Assembly (NCBI RefSeq): GCF_007483665.1
Contig: NZ_VIQO01000013.1
Span: 124,001 to 188,000 of the forward strand
Length of the DNA: 64,000 bases
Reading direction: 5' to 3'
DNA from: Catellatospora sichuanensis
GTDB taxonomy: Bacteria; Actinomycetota; Actinomycetes; Mycobacteriales; Micromonosporaceae
Position 1 is the stretch's first letter; the number at the start of each line of letters is the position of its first letter. The notes below the pieces were generated by a model. The model was not told the origin of the DNA and ran no database searches. It saw nothing but the letters and a program-made list of their open reading frames with translations. The translations under genes were made by a program, and so were the position numbers. This document shows, in pieces, positions 39,315 through 47,379 of the stretch.

Positions 39315-41228
39315 TTGACTCAGCACGACCCTGCCCTGTTCCCGTCCGTCTTCGAGATCAACATCGATGTCGAAGGCAAGGCCGCGGCCGCGAAGGCCGC
39401 CGCCGAGACGGACGCCGCAGCGGCGACCGCCACCCCCGACGTCGTGGAGGCCCCGGCCGTCACGCACGTCACGAAGGCGACTGCCCCCGCAGCCGTCGTG
39501 GAGGCCGCGGACACCGCCGCCGAGGACACCACCGAGCACGTCCCGAGCTTCGCCGAGCTCGGTGTGCCGCGCGCCCTGGTGCGCGAGCTCACCCGCGCCG
39601 GCATCACCCAGCCCTTCGAGATCCAGGCCGCCACCCTGCCGGACGCACTCGCCGGACGCGACGTGCTCGGCCGCGGCCAGACCGGCTCCGGCAAGACCCT
39701 CGCTTTCGGACTGCCGCTGCTGGCGCGCATCGCCGAGGGCAAGCCGGCCCGCCCGCACCACCCCAAGGCCCTGATCCTGGTGCCCACGCGCGAGCTGGCC
39801 ATGCAGGTCGCGGACGCGCTGCGCCCGCTGGCCAAGGCGATGGACCTCTACACCGGCACCGCCGTCGGCGGCGTGCCGTACGACCGGCAGATCCTGGGCC
39901 TGCAGCGCGGTCTCGACCTGATGATCGCCACCCCGGGCCGCCTCGGCGACCTGATCCAGCGCGGCGCCTGCGCGCTGGACGACATCGAGGTCACCGTCCT
40001 GGACGAGGCCGACCAGATGGCCGACATGGGCTTCCTGCCCGACGTCACCGAGCTGATGGCCAAGACCCCGGCCGGCGGGCAGCGCCTGCTGTTCTCCGCC
40101 ACCCTCGACGGTGACGTGGACACGCTGGTCAAGCGGTTCCTGAACAACCCGGTGACGCACTCGACCAACCCGGCCGAGGCTTCGGTGTCCACCATGGACC
40201 ACATGATGCTGCTGATCCCGCCGCAGGAGAAGTTCAAGGTCACCGCGGCGATCGCGAACCGTCCGGGTCGGACGATCATGTTCGCGCGCACCCAGATGGG
40301 CGTGGACCGCCTGGTGGACCAGCTGCGCGAGGTCGGTGTGCGGGCCGGTGGCCTGCACGGCGGCAAGACCCAGAGCGTCCGTACGCGGACCCTGGCGCAG
40401 TTCAAGGAGGGCCGGATGAGCGTCCTCGTCGCGACCGACGTCGCCGCCCGCGGCATCCACGTCGACGGCGTCTCGCTCGTCGTGCACATCGACCCGCCGA
40501 AGGACCCCAAGGACTACCTGCACCGGGCGGGCCGCACCGCGCGGGCCGGCGAGTCCGGCGCGGTGGCCACCCTCGTGCTGCCCAAGCAGCGCCGCTCCAC
40601 CATCTCGATGATGGAGAAGGCCGGCGTGGCCAAGCCCGCCGAGCACCGGCTGCGCGTCGACGACCCGAAGCTGGTCGAGCTGACCGGCGCCGTGGAGCCG
40701 TCGGGCCAGCCCGTGGTGGAGGAGCCGGAGCCGCGGTTCCAGCGCGGCGGGCGCCGCGACTCGGGCCGAGGCGGCTACGGCGACCGGGGTGGCTACGGCG
40801 ACCGCGCCCCGCGCCAGTACGGCGACCGGCCGTTCCGCAGCGACCGCCCGTCCGGCGGCGAGCGTTCGTTCAACGGCGACCGCCCGTTCCGCAGCGAGCG
40901 TCCCCAGGGCGACCGGCCCTTCCGGGGCGACCGCCCGCAGGGTGACCGCCCGTTCCGCACCGAGCGCCCGCAGGGCGACCGGCCGTTCCGCAGCGACCGC
41001 CCGCAGGGCGAGCGCTCGTTCAACGGCGACCGGCCGCAGGGTGACCGCCCGCAGGGTGACCGCCCGTTCCGCACCGAGCGTCCCCAGGGCGACCGGCCGT
41101 TCCGCAGCGACCGCCCGCAGGGCGAGCGCTCGTTCAACGGCGACCGGCCCTTCCGTGGTGACCGCCCCCAGGGCGACCGCCCGGCCCGCAGCGACCGCCC
41201 CTACGGCGACCGCCGCGCCGCCAACTGA
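39315..41228 (+). CDS. DEAD-box ATP-dependent RNA helicase
   Basis: RNA helicase of the RhlE/DeaD type, 637 residues. An alanine-rich N-terminal extension of about 75 residues precedes the Q-motif (FAELGVPRALVRELTRAGITQPFEIQ). Motif I is GQTGSGKT, motif II VLDEADQM, motif III SAT and motif VI HRAGRTARAG. The last 150 residues are a low-complexity tail of GDRPFR/RPQ units. TTG 39315 is taken as the start because GAGAGG lies six bases upstream; the in-frame ATG 39255 would cross the structured leader. Confidence 0.92.
   Translation: MTQHDPALFPSVFEINIDVEGKAAAAKAAAETDAAAATATPDVVEAPAVTHVTKATAPAAVVEAADTAAEDTTEHVPSFAELGVPRALVRELTRAGITQPFEIQAATLPDALAGRDVLGRGQTGSGKTLAFGLPLLARIAEGKPARPHHPKALILVPTRELAMQVADALRPLAKAMDLYTGTAVGGVPYDRQILGLQRGLDLMIATPGRLGDLIQRGACALDDIEVTVLDEADQMADMGFLPDVTELMAKTPAGGQRLLFSATLDGDVDTLVKRFLNNPVTHSTNPAEASVSTMDHMMLLIPPQEKFKVTAAIANRPGRTIMFARTQMGVDRLVDQLREVGVRAGGLHGGKTQSVRTRTLAQFKEGRMSVLVATDVAARGIHVDGVSLVVHIDPPKDPKDYLHRAGRTARAGESGAVATLVLPKQRRSTISMMEKAGVAKPAEHRLRVDDPKLVELTGAVEPSGQPVVEEPEPRFQRGGRRDSGRGGYGDRGGYGDRAPRQYGDRPFRSDRPSGGERSFNGDRPFRSERPQGDRPFRGDRPQGDRPFRTERPQGDRPFRSDRPQGERSFNGDRPQGDRPQGDRPFRTERPQGDRPFRSDRPQGERSFNGDRPFRGDRPQGDRPARSDRPYGDRRAAN
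40790..41213 (+). repeat. In-frame tandem repeats in the helicase tail
   Basis: About 20 imperfect copies of a unit encoding GDRPFRS/TE/DRPQ, roughly 33 bp in its longer form, occupy the 3' end of the helicase gene. A larger block of about 135 bp (GDRPFRTERPQGDRPFRSD through ERSFNGDRP) appears to be repeated twice. The encoded tail is Arg/Gly/Asp-rich and probably disordered, suited to RNA binding or condensate formation. Confidence 0.85.
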
Positions 41229-41242
41229 TCCCTGTTTCACCG

Positions 41243-41285
41243 AAAGGTCCCGCATTCGCCGCTGCTGCGGCGGGCGGGACCTTTT
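41243..41285. terminator. Intrinsic terminator after the DEAD-box helicase
   Basis: AAAGGTCCCGC at 41243-41253 pairs perfectly with 41274-41284. An inner CGCCG/CGGCG stem and a TTTT tail complete a typical intrinsic terminator 15 bases after the stop. Confidence 0.85.
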
Positions 41286-41319
41286 GCCGTCCACGCCCAG
41301 ACATGTCACTGCGGGCGTC

Positions 41320-41355
41320 GCTCGTTTCGGGACGCTTGAGCGTCCCGAAACGGGC
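41320..41355. repeat. Intergenic inverted repeat, family copy 2
   Basis: GCTCGTTTCGGGACGC at 41320-41335 pairs with 41340-41355 at 15 of 16 positions. It lies between two convergent genes, after the helicase terminator. It closely resembles the element at 22998-23035. Confidence 0.75.
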
Positions 41356-41445
41356 ACCGCGTACCACGAACCACTTCGCGGATCGCGCCGCGCCGCAGCT
41401 CCGATCCGGCAGGACGGCCAGTCCCGTTCCGGGCGGTCCGGCGGC

Positions 41446-42537
41446 TCAGTCCTGCCAGGCGCCGGTGGCCAGGAAGTGGCGGACGGTGGTCAGCGGGTCC
41501 GCCAGGTCGAGACCCTGCGCGGCCAGCCAGCCGTCGTCGTAGTAGGTGTGCGCATAGCGCTCGCCGCCGTCGCACAGCAGCGTGATCACCGAGCCGGTCT
41601 CACCTCGCGACAGCATCCCGGCGATCAGACCGAACGCGCCCCACAGGTTGGTGCCGGTGGAGCCGCCCACCCGGCGGCCCAGCACCTCGGAGGCGACCCG
41701 CATCGCGGCCAGCGAACCCGCGTCGGGCACCCGCACCATCCGGTCGACGACGTGGGGCTGGAAGGACGCCTCCACCCGCTGCCGGCCGATGCCCTCGATC
41801 CGGGAGCCCTTGCCGGTCGTCAGCGTCGGATCGCCTGACTCGTAGGACGGGTAGAAGGCGGAGTTCTCCGGATCGACCACCAGAATCTTCGTGCAGTGCC
41901 GCTGGTAGCGGACGTACCGGCCGATGGTGGCCGAGGTGCCGCCGGTGCCCGCGCCCATCACGATCCAGGACGGCACCGGGTGCCGCTCCAACTCCATCTG
42001 CTGGAAGATCGACTCGGCGATGTTGTTGTTGCCGCGCCAGTCGGTCGCCCGCTCGGCGTACGTGAACTGGTCCATGAAGTGGCCGCGGCGGTCCTCGGCC
42101 AGCCACCGCGCCTCGACGACGACCTGCGCCGGATCGTTCACCAGGTGGCACTCGCCGCCCTGGAACTCGATCAGCTCGATCTTCTCCTTGCTGGTGGAGG
42201 CGGGCATGACCGCGATGAACGGCAGCCCCAGCATGCGCGCGAAATATGCCTCCGAGACCGCGGTCGAGCCCGACGACGCCTCGACGACCGTCGTGCCGGC
42301 CCGGATCCAGCCGTTGCACAGCGCGTAGAGGAACAGCGAGCGCGCCAGCCGGTGCTTGAGCGAGCCGGTGGGGTGCACCGACTCGTCCTTGAGGTAGAGG
42401 TCGACGCCCCAGGACGGCGGCAGCGGGAACGGCAGCAGGTGGGTGTCGGCGCTGCGGTTGGCGTCCGCCGCGACCTTCCCGATCGCCTCCGTCACCCAGG
42501 CCCGGTCGTCGTCACAACACCTGTCCAGCTGTTCCAT
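41446..42537 (-). CDS. PLP-dependent cysteine synthase family protein
   Basis: Fold type II PLP enzyme of 363 residues related to cysteine synthase and cystathionine beta-synthase. The PLP lysine is in [15 protein letters not shown], the substrate loop in [15 protein letters not shown] and the phosphate-binding glycine loop in [15 protein letters not shown]. The KHRLA context differs from canonical cysteine synthases (PxxSxKDR) and is like a group that includes actinobacterial cysteine desulfhydrases, so either direction of cysteine metabolism is possible. An Lrp-type regulator gene follows upstream in the same direction, which would fit an amino-acid-responsive pair. Confidence 0.8.
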   Translation of the reverse strand: MEQLDRCCDDDRAWVTEAIGKVAADANRSADTHLLPFPLPPSWGVDLYLKDESVHPTGSLKHRLARSLFLYALCNGWIRAGTTVVEASSGSTAVSEAYFARMLGLPFIAVMPASTSKEKIELIEFQGGECHLVNDPAQVVVEARWLAEDRRGHFMDQFTYAERATDWRGNNNIAESIFQQMELERHPVPSWIVMGAGTGGTSATIGRYVRYQRHCTKILVVDPENSAFYPSYESGDPTLTTGKGSRIEGIGRQRVEASFQPHVVDRMVRVPDAGSLAAMRVASEVLGRRVGGSTGTNLWGAFGLIAGMLSRGETGSVITLLCDGGERYAHTYYDDGWLAAQGLDLADPLTTVRHFLATGAWQD

Positions 42538-42567
42538 GTCCGGACCGTAGCATTTCGCGAATGAGTT

Positions 42568-43026
42568 TCAGCTGAGCAGCGGCCTCGGGCGGCCCTCGAA
42601 GGTGGTGGACAGCGCGATGGCGGTGCGGGTGCGGGCGATCCCTCGGGTGCGCGAGAGCTGCACGATGAGCTGCTCCAGCTCCGCGATGGTGCCGACCCTG
42701 GCCTTGACCAGGTATGACTCCTCGCCCGCCATGAAGTAGCAGGACTCGATCTCGGACAGCCCCTGCAGCGCCGCGGAGACGTCCTCCATGTCGACGGCCG
42801 GGTCGGCGACGATGCCGATGAGCGCCGTGACGCCGAGGTCGATGGAGCTGGGCTCCACGTCCGCGTGGTAGCCGCGGATCACGCCCGACGACTCGAGTTT
42901 GCCGACCCGGTCGTGCACCGCCGGCGCGGAAAGGCCGACCTGCCGCGCGAGCTCCGCGTACGACAGGCGGGCGTTGTTGCGCAGCAGGTCAAGCAGGTTG
43001 CGGTCGATCGCGTCCACACAGAGCAC
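42568..43026 (-). CDS. Lrp/AsnC family transcriptional regulator
   Basis: Amino-acid-responsive regulator of 152 residues. The N-terminal HTH is visible in IDRNLLDLLRNNARLSYAELARQVGLSAPAVHDRVGKLESSGVIRGY. The C-terminal RAM domain (ESCYFMAGEESYLVKARVGTIAELEQLI) follows. GTG 43026 or GTG 43017 are plausible starts; longer in-frame extensions lack conserved sequence. It lies 30 bases upstream of the cysteine-synthase-like gene on the same strand and probably controls it. An inverted repeat at 43090-43114 overlaps its likely promoter and suggests autoregulation. Confidence 0.9.
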   Translation of the reverse strand: MLCVDAIDRNLLDLLRNNARLSYAELARQVGLSAPAVHDRVGKLESSGVIRGYHADVEPSSIDLGVTALIGIVADPAVDMEDVSAALQGLSEIESCYFMAGEESYLVKARVGTIAELEQLIVQLSRTRGIARTRTAIALSTTFEGRPRPLLS

Positions 43027-43076
43027 CTTAGAGGCAGTTTCTTCCAGAATGGGCACGGAGGGGCGCATCTTCGGGC

Positions 43077-43114
43077 AATATACGAATGAGGTTCGCAACA
43101 TATGGATGCGAACC
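43077..43114 (-). promoter_or_regulatory. Lrp-gene promoter with 25-bp inverted repeat operator
   Basis: A -10-like TATATT reads on the minus strand at 43082-43077. GGTTCGCA (43090-43097) and TGCGAACC (43107-43114) are perfect complements around a 9-nt centre, positioned about -20 to -45 from the expected start. This is a good candidate site for autoregulation by the Lrp-type protein. Confidence 0.5.
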
Positions 43115-43241
43115 CCCCAAAAGGTGCATACGACCATTTTAGGGACATCAGCTAGTGATGGTGCTCTAATTGGGCGTACGTCCCAGCGGAGGCGGCTACC
43201 GGGTGCGCCCGAACCAACTCCGTCGACGCAAGGAGGTGGGC

Positions 43242-43517
43242 GTGGACACAGGAGATCGCCTGTTGACACCTGGCGAGGTGGCCGCGCTGTTCCGGGTCGA
43301 CCCAAAGACGGTGACCAGGTGGGCAGCGGCCGGACGCATCGGCAGCATTCGCACGCCGGGCGGCCACCGCCGGTTCCGCGAGTCGGAGGTGCGGGCACTG
43401 CTCGAGGGCGAGGGCGAGTTCGACGAGGACAACCCTCCGGGCAGCCCCACGGCGCAACCCGGCCCCGGCCAAGGCGCGACACCGCGGGCGGCGGGCAGCC
43501 GGCCGGGCGGATACTGA
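43242..43517 (+). CDS. bldC: BldC-family MerR-type DNA-binding protein
   Basis: Small developmental regulator of 91 residues with a winged MerR-like HTH. The segment LLTPGEVAALFRVDPKTVTRWAAAGRIGSIRTPGGHRRFRESEVRALL is almost the Streptomyces BldC sequence. BldC controls entry into development by binding direct repeats cooperatively. The start is GTG 43242 with AGGAGG five bases before it. A Pro/Gly-rich tail of about 30 residues after the HTH extends the protein beyond the 68-residue Streptomyces form. It is divergent from the Lrp-type gene. Confidence 0.9.
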   Translation: MDTGDRLLTPGEVAALFRVDPKTVTRWAAAGRIGSIRTPGGHRRFRESEVRALLEGEGEFDEDNPPGSPTAQPGPGQGATPRAAGSRPGGY

Positions 43518-43721
43518 CCGCAACGGTCCAACCAGGACCTCTACCGAGCGGTACGACACGGCGGTCGTTATGGTCGTACCCTCATCAGCGGCGCTGACCC
43601 GGCGCCAGGAACACGGCACGTCCCGACGCTCGCCTCAGTCCGCGGCCAGGGACTCACCACGTTCCTTGAACGGGCCACCGAACCGTGTGGCCCGTGCCGG
43701 ACCCGAGGATCGAGTCGCCGC

Positions 43722-45038
43722 ATGCCAACCAACCGGCGCGCCGCCCAGCTGCTGGCCGCGACGTGCTCGGCGCTGACCGAGACCATCCGGCGGCACATGC
43801 CGGCCGGCCCCTACCGCGACTTCACCGCGTGGGCGTACTCGGCGGACAACCCCCGGCGGCACGAATACCTCCAGAGCACCGGTGTCATCCAGCTCGTCAC
43901 CATGAACACCAGGATGCTCAGCGGCCTGGTCGAGGAGGACGACTGGCCCGTCATGCTGCGGCACGCCGGTCTGATGAACGCGTACCAGGTGTTCGAGGTC
44001 GTCTCCGACGACCTGGCCATCGGCCTGGGCCACCCCGTGCTCGACGACGCCCAGACCCGCCGGCTCGAACTGATCGGGGCGCTCAACCGGGCCATGCTGC
44101 AGGCGCTGGCCCCCGGCCGGAACACCCCCGCCATGCTGCTGCTGTCCGGACCGGCCCGCGACGCCGCCCGGCACGCCTCCGGCTTCGAGCAGAGCCTCGT
44201 CAAGGGCAAACGCGCCGGTATGGCCGAAGACTACGCGCGGCACGTCGGCGCCGACGCGCCGCTGCTGCAGGACGTCGAGTACGGCCTGTGGGCCGCGCTC
44301 GTCGCCAACGTGGAGAGCTGCCGCGACCTGGTGGACGGCATCGACGGCGCGCCCACCGCGTCCCTGGTGCGCCAGGGCCTCGCCGACCGCTACCGCGCCG
44401 TCGAGCGCACCCTGCGCGCCGAGCACCTGTCCCGGCTCGACCTGGCCGCGCTCGGCGGGCAGAGCATCCTCGTGCTGCCGACGCTGGGCTACTTCGTCTG
44501 CGTGCTGAACGACGTGCTGGCGCCGGTGCCCGGGCAGCGGGCGGTGCTCGCCGACGGCACGCTCAGCGACCTGCTGTCCGACGCCGCCCTACTGGTGCGG
44601 CTGCAGAACGACCTGGGCACCCGGCTGCTGCGCATGCCCCCGGTGCAGCAGCACGCGCTGATCAACCGCATCGTCCGGGCCTGCGACGCCGACGGCCGGG
44701 ACACCGCCGAGGGGGCCCTCGACCTGCTCGCCGTCGACCCGGACACCGCCTTCAACCGGCTGCAGAAGGACATCGTCACCGGCGAGGCCAACGTCGCACT
44801 CTGGCACGCCCGCCGCGCCGTGGACGCCACCGGTGCCCTCACCGCCCTGGCCGACAGCCTCGCCTACCACTCCGGCCTCTACGCCCTGCACAGCGCCCGC
44901 CTCGCAGCCGGCCTCTCCGCCCTCGACACCCGCCTCGACGACCGCCGCGCCACCACCCTCATCGACCGCTTCGTCCGCTTCCACGAACGCATGTACTCCC
45001 ACGCCCACACCGACCCCCTAGGCGAATACGCCATCTAA
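43722..45038 (+). CDS. Uncharacterised 438-residue helical protein
   Basis: The product is not recognised. It reads as all-alpha, soluble and without signal peptide or membrane helix. Acid-rich patches stand out: VVSDDLAIGLGHPVLDD near residue 95 and LVRLQNDLGTRLLRM near residue 295. The second resembles the ND-type metal motif of class I terpene synthases, but the spacing of about 200 residues and the lack of a clear glutamate make that assignment weak. The C-terminus (LIDRFVRFHERMYSHAHTDPLGEY) is histidine-rich. GAGGA stands about 14 bases before the ATG. It follows bldC by 204 nt in the same direction and faces an SRPBCC gene. Confidence 0.7.
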   Translation: MPTNRRAAQLLAATCSALTETIRRHMPAGPYRDFTAWAYSADNPRRHEYLQSTGVIQLVTMNTRMLSGLVEEDDWPVMLRHAGLMNAYQVFEVVSDDLAIGLGHPVLDDAQTRRLELIGALNRAMLQALAPGRNTPAMLLLSGPARDAARHASGFEQSLVKGKRAGMAEDYARHVGADAPLLQDVEYGLWAALVANVESCRDLVDGIDGAPTASLVRQGLADRYRAVERTLRAEHLSRLDLAALGGQSILVLPTLGYFVCVLNDVLAPVPGQRAVLADGTLSDLLSDAALLVRLQNDLGTRLLRMPPVQQHALINRIVRACDADGRDTAEGALDLLAVDPDTAFNRLQKDIVTGEANVALWHARRAVDATGALTALADSLAYHSGLYALHSARLAAGLSALDTRLDDRRATTLIDRFVRFHERMYSHAHTDPLGEYAI

Positions 45039-45056
45039 CCGCCCCCACCCCAAGGG

Positions 45057-45129
45057 GACGATCTTGCGTGAACTGTGGGGACGACACGCATAAAGCGGCC
45101 AAATGGGCAACAGTTCGCGCAAGATCGTC
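45057..45129. repeat. Long intergenic inverted repeat containing GATC
   Basis: Arms of 20 bp at 45057-45076 and 45110-45129 pair at 19 positions (GACGATCTTGCG ... CGCAAGATCGTC). They enclose a 33-nt loop. It lies between two convergent genes and has no T-tract. Confidence 0.75.
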
Positions 45130-45157
45130 GCGATCATGGGCGAGGGCGGGGGCGGGG

Positions 45158-45619
45158 TCAGCCGGGGGTGGCGGCTTCGATGATGGCGGGGACGCGGCGG
45201 AAGTAGCGGCGGGCGAGGAGGGAGAGCAGGGGGCTGAGCAGGGGGCCGAACCAGGCCCAGGGGCGGGCTGCGACGATCTCGGCGACCAGGGCGAAGCGGG
45301 TGCGCTGGGGCGTGAGCGCTGACCACTCGTAGTGCGCGGTGTAGGGCAGCGGTCCGCTGCGCACCATGATCGTCTGTTGGCGCGGGGGCTCCTGCGCCGT
45401 CACTTCGATCCGGGTCTGGTGACGCACTCGCAGCAGCGTCGCGTCCAACTCGTACAGCGTGCCGACCCCGCCGTCGCCGCTGATCCGGCGGGACGAGTGG
45501 ATGCCTCCCCACCACTGCGGGTCGTGCCGCAGGTCGGACAGGTAGGCGAACACCTGGGCGACGGGGCGGTCCACCACGATCTCGACCGCGATCCGGACAC
45601 TGGCTGGCTGGGCTGGCAT
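45158..45619 (-). CDS. SRPBCC (START-like) superfamily protein
   Basis: The 153-residue protein has the N-terminal strand and helix pattern of the polyketide-cyclase/dehydrase-like SRPBCC family (VEIVVDRPVAQVFAYLSDLRHDPQWWGGI). The remaining strands form a hydrophobic ligand cavity in this fold. The C-terminal helix (FGPLLSPLLSLLARRYFRRVPAIIE) is strongly hydrophobic. The ligand is unknown. It is divergent from ubiX by 58 nt. Confidence 0.8.
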   Translation of the reverse strand: MPAQPASVRIAVEIVVDRPVAQVFAYLSDLRHDPQWWGGIHSSRRISGDGGVGTLYELDATLLRVRHQTRIEVTAQEPPRQQTIMVRSGPLPYTAHYEWSALTPQRTRFALVAEIVAARPWAWFGPLLSPLLSLLARRYFRRVPAIIEAATPG

Positions 45620-45677
45620 GCGCTGAGGCTAGGCAGCCGCGTCCAGTCGGTCAATCAGCCCGGCTAGTGTCAACGCT

Positions 45678-46319
45678 GTGCCTGCCGACGATTCGCCGCG
45701 TACACCCTGGATCCTCGGGGTGTCGGGGGCTTCCGGGACACCGTACGCGGCGGCGGTGCTGCGGGCGCTGTGCGCGGCGGGCGAGGCGGTCGACCTCGTC
45801 GTGTCCCGCGCGGCGCGGCTGACCATCCTCGACGAGACCGGGCACGCGTTCCGGGACGCGCACTGGCGCGAGGACCTCGCCACCTGGCTCGGCGCCTCAC
45901 TCGACGACGCCGACCTGCGCTACTGGCCCGCCGGTGACCTCGCGGCGGGACCGAGCAGCGGCTCGTACCGGGCCAAGGGCATGATCGTCGTCCCGGCCTC
46001 GACGGCGGCGTGTGCCGGCATCGCGCTGGGCCTGTCCAAGGACCTGCTGCAGCGGGCGGCCGAGGTGAACCTCAAGGAGCGCCGCCCGGTCGTGATCGTG
46101 CCGCGGGAGACCCCGGTGACCCGCAGCCACCTGTTGCACCTGGTCGAGCTGATCGACTCCGGCGCGGTGGTACTGCCCGCCAGCCCCGGCTTCTACGGCA
46201 GCGGCGCAAACGCCCAGGCCCAACAGCTCGTCGACTTCGTAGCCGGCAAAATCCTCGACGCCGCCACCATCCCCCACACCCTCCTCACCCGCTGGACCGG
46301 CCACCTCGGCCACCGCTGA
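45678..46319 (+). CDS. ubiX: UbiX-family flavin prenyltransferase
   Basis: Makes prenylated FMN, the cofactor of UbiD decarboxylases, from FMN and dimethylallyl phosphate. The FMN-binding GVSGASGTPYAAAVLRAL is at the N-terminus, VPASTAACAGIALGLSKDLLQRAAEVNLKERRPVVIVPRETP (in parts) is the family core, and SPGFYGSGANAQ closes the site. Length 213 is normal. The start is GTG at 45678. It is convergent with the UbiA-type and ubiD genes, so cofactor and enzyme are encoded within 3 kb. Confidence 0.93.
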   Translation: MPADDSPRTPWILGVSGASGTPYAAAVLRALCAAGEAVDLVVSRAARLTILDETGHAFRDAHWREDLATWLGASLDDADLRYWPAGDLAAGPSSGSYRAKGMIVVPASTAACAGIALGLSKDLLQRAAEVNLKERRPVVIVPRETPVTRSHLLHLVELIDSGAVVLPASPGFYGSGANAQAQQLVDFVAGKILDAATIPHTLLTRWTGHLGHR

Positions 46320-46369
46320 CCCGGCCCCGCCCCGCGGCGCCAACACCCCGCCTCCGGCGAACCCCCTGT

Positions 46370-46432
46370 CGCAACTCTCAGAGAGTCACGCCTTCCCGTG
46401 CACCCCGAAGCCGCGACTCTTTAAGAGTTGCG
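46370..46432. repeat. Intergenic inverted repeat between convergent ubiX and prenyltransferase genes
   Basis: Arms of 18 bp at 46370-46387 and 46415-46432 pair at 16 positions (CGCAACTCTCAGAGAGTC and GACTCTTTAAGAGTTGCG). It could act as a bidirectional terminator for the two facing genes. Confidence 0.7.
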
Positions 46433-46449
46433 GCAGGTGGGGGCCGAGG

Positions 46450-47379
46450 TCAGACCAGGAGGGCGAGGACGGCGAAGATGAAGAGGGCGATGCCGACGAA
46501 GCCGTTGGCGGTGAAGAAGGCGCGGTTGACCTTGGACAGGTCGGTCGGGGTCACGATGACGTGCTGGTAGCCGAATGCGGCCGCGGTCAGCGCCAGGCCG
46601 ATCCACCAGGGCCAGCCCAGGCCGACCCACACCCCGAACACCACGAACAGCACGAACGTCACCACATGGGTGAGCGTGGAGATCAGCAGCGCGTTGCGTA
46701 CGCCGTAGCGCGCGGGCACGCTGCGCACGCCGATCTGCCGGTCGACGTCCGCGTCCTGGCAGGCGTAGATCAGGTCGAAGCCGCCGATCCACAGCCCGAC
46801 CGCGAGGCCGAGCAGCCAGGCCGGGCCGGACCCGGCGAAGGTGCCGGTGACCGCGAGCCAGGCCCCGATCGGGCCGACCGCCTGGGCCAGCGCGAGGATC
46901 GCGTGCGGCCAGTCGGTGAAGCGCTTGCCGTACGGGTACAGCACCAGCGGCACCACGGCCAGCGGCGCCAGCAGCGCGCACAGCGGGTTGAGCGCGAGCG
47001 CCGCGCCCATGAACACGATCAGTGCCACGGCCGCGCCGAGCCAGGCCGTGCGCACGCTCACCGCCCCGGTGACCAGCTCACGCTGGGCGGTACGCGGGTT
47101 GCGGGCGTCGATGTGCCGGTCGATGATCCGGTTCGCGGCCATGGCGAAGGTGCGCGCCCCCACCATCGCGATCGTGATCAGCAGCAGCGTGAGCCAGTCC
47201 ACGCGGCCGAGCGTGCGATCCATCGCGACCAGCGCCGACAGGTACGCGAACGGCAGCGCGAACACCGAGTGCTCGATCGCCACCAGCTTCAGGAACGAGC
47301 GCACCCGGCCCGTCTCCGCCAGCGGCGCACCGCCGGCCGGCACGGCCTCGTGCGAGTCCTGCGAGGACGCGGTGCTCAC
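46450..47379 (-). CDS. mqnP: UbiA-family prenyltransferase (menaquinone, futalosine route)
   Basis: Integral membrane prenyltransferase that attaches the polyprenyl chain to the naphthoate intermediate. The 309-residue protein has about eight membrane helices and both aspartate-rich motifs: NRIIDRHIDARN and DLIYACQDADVDRQIG. GTG 47379 overlaps the ubiD stop as GTGA and fixes the start. Adjacent ubiD and the convergent ubiX support the futalosine-route assignment over a MenA or ubiquinone enzyme. The MqnP name rests on this context. Confidence 0.85.
   Translation of the reverse strand: MSTASSQDSHEAVPAGGAPLAETGRVRSFLKLVAIEHSVFALPFAYLSALVAMDRTLGRVDWLTLLLITIAMVGARTFAMAANRIIDRHIDARNPRTAQRELVTGAVSVRTAWLGAAVALIVFMGAALALNPLCALLAPLAVVPLVLYPYGKRFTDWPHAILALAQAVGPIGAWLAVTGTFAGSGPAWLLGLAVGLWIGGFDLIYACQDADVDRQIGVRSVPARYGVRNALLISTLTHVVTFVLFVVFGVWVGLGWPWWIGLALTAAAFGYQHVIVTPTDLSKVNRAFFTANGFVGIALFIFAVLALLV

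Noticed and set aside
41243-41355. CRISPR-like array
   Set aside because: Two different hairpins, not direct repeats with spacers.
39228-41357. 709-codon minus-strand frame opposite the DEAD-box helicase
   Set aside because: Shadow of the helicase frame and its repeats; no start signal and no recognisable domain.
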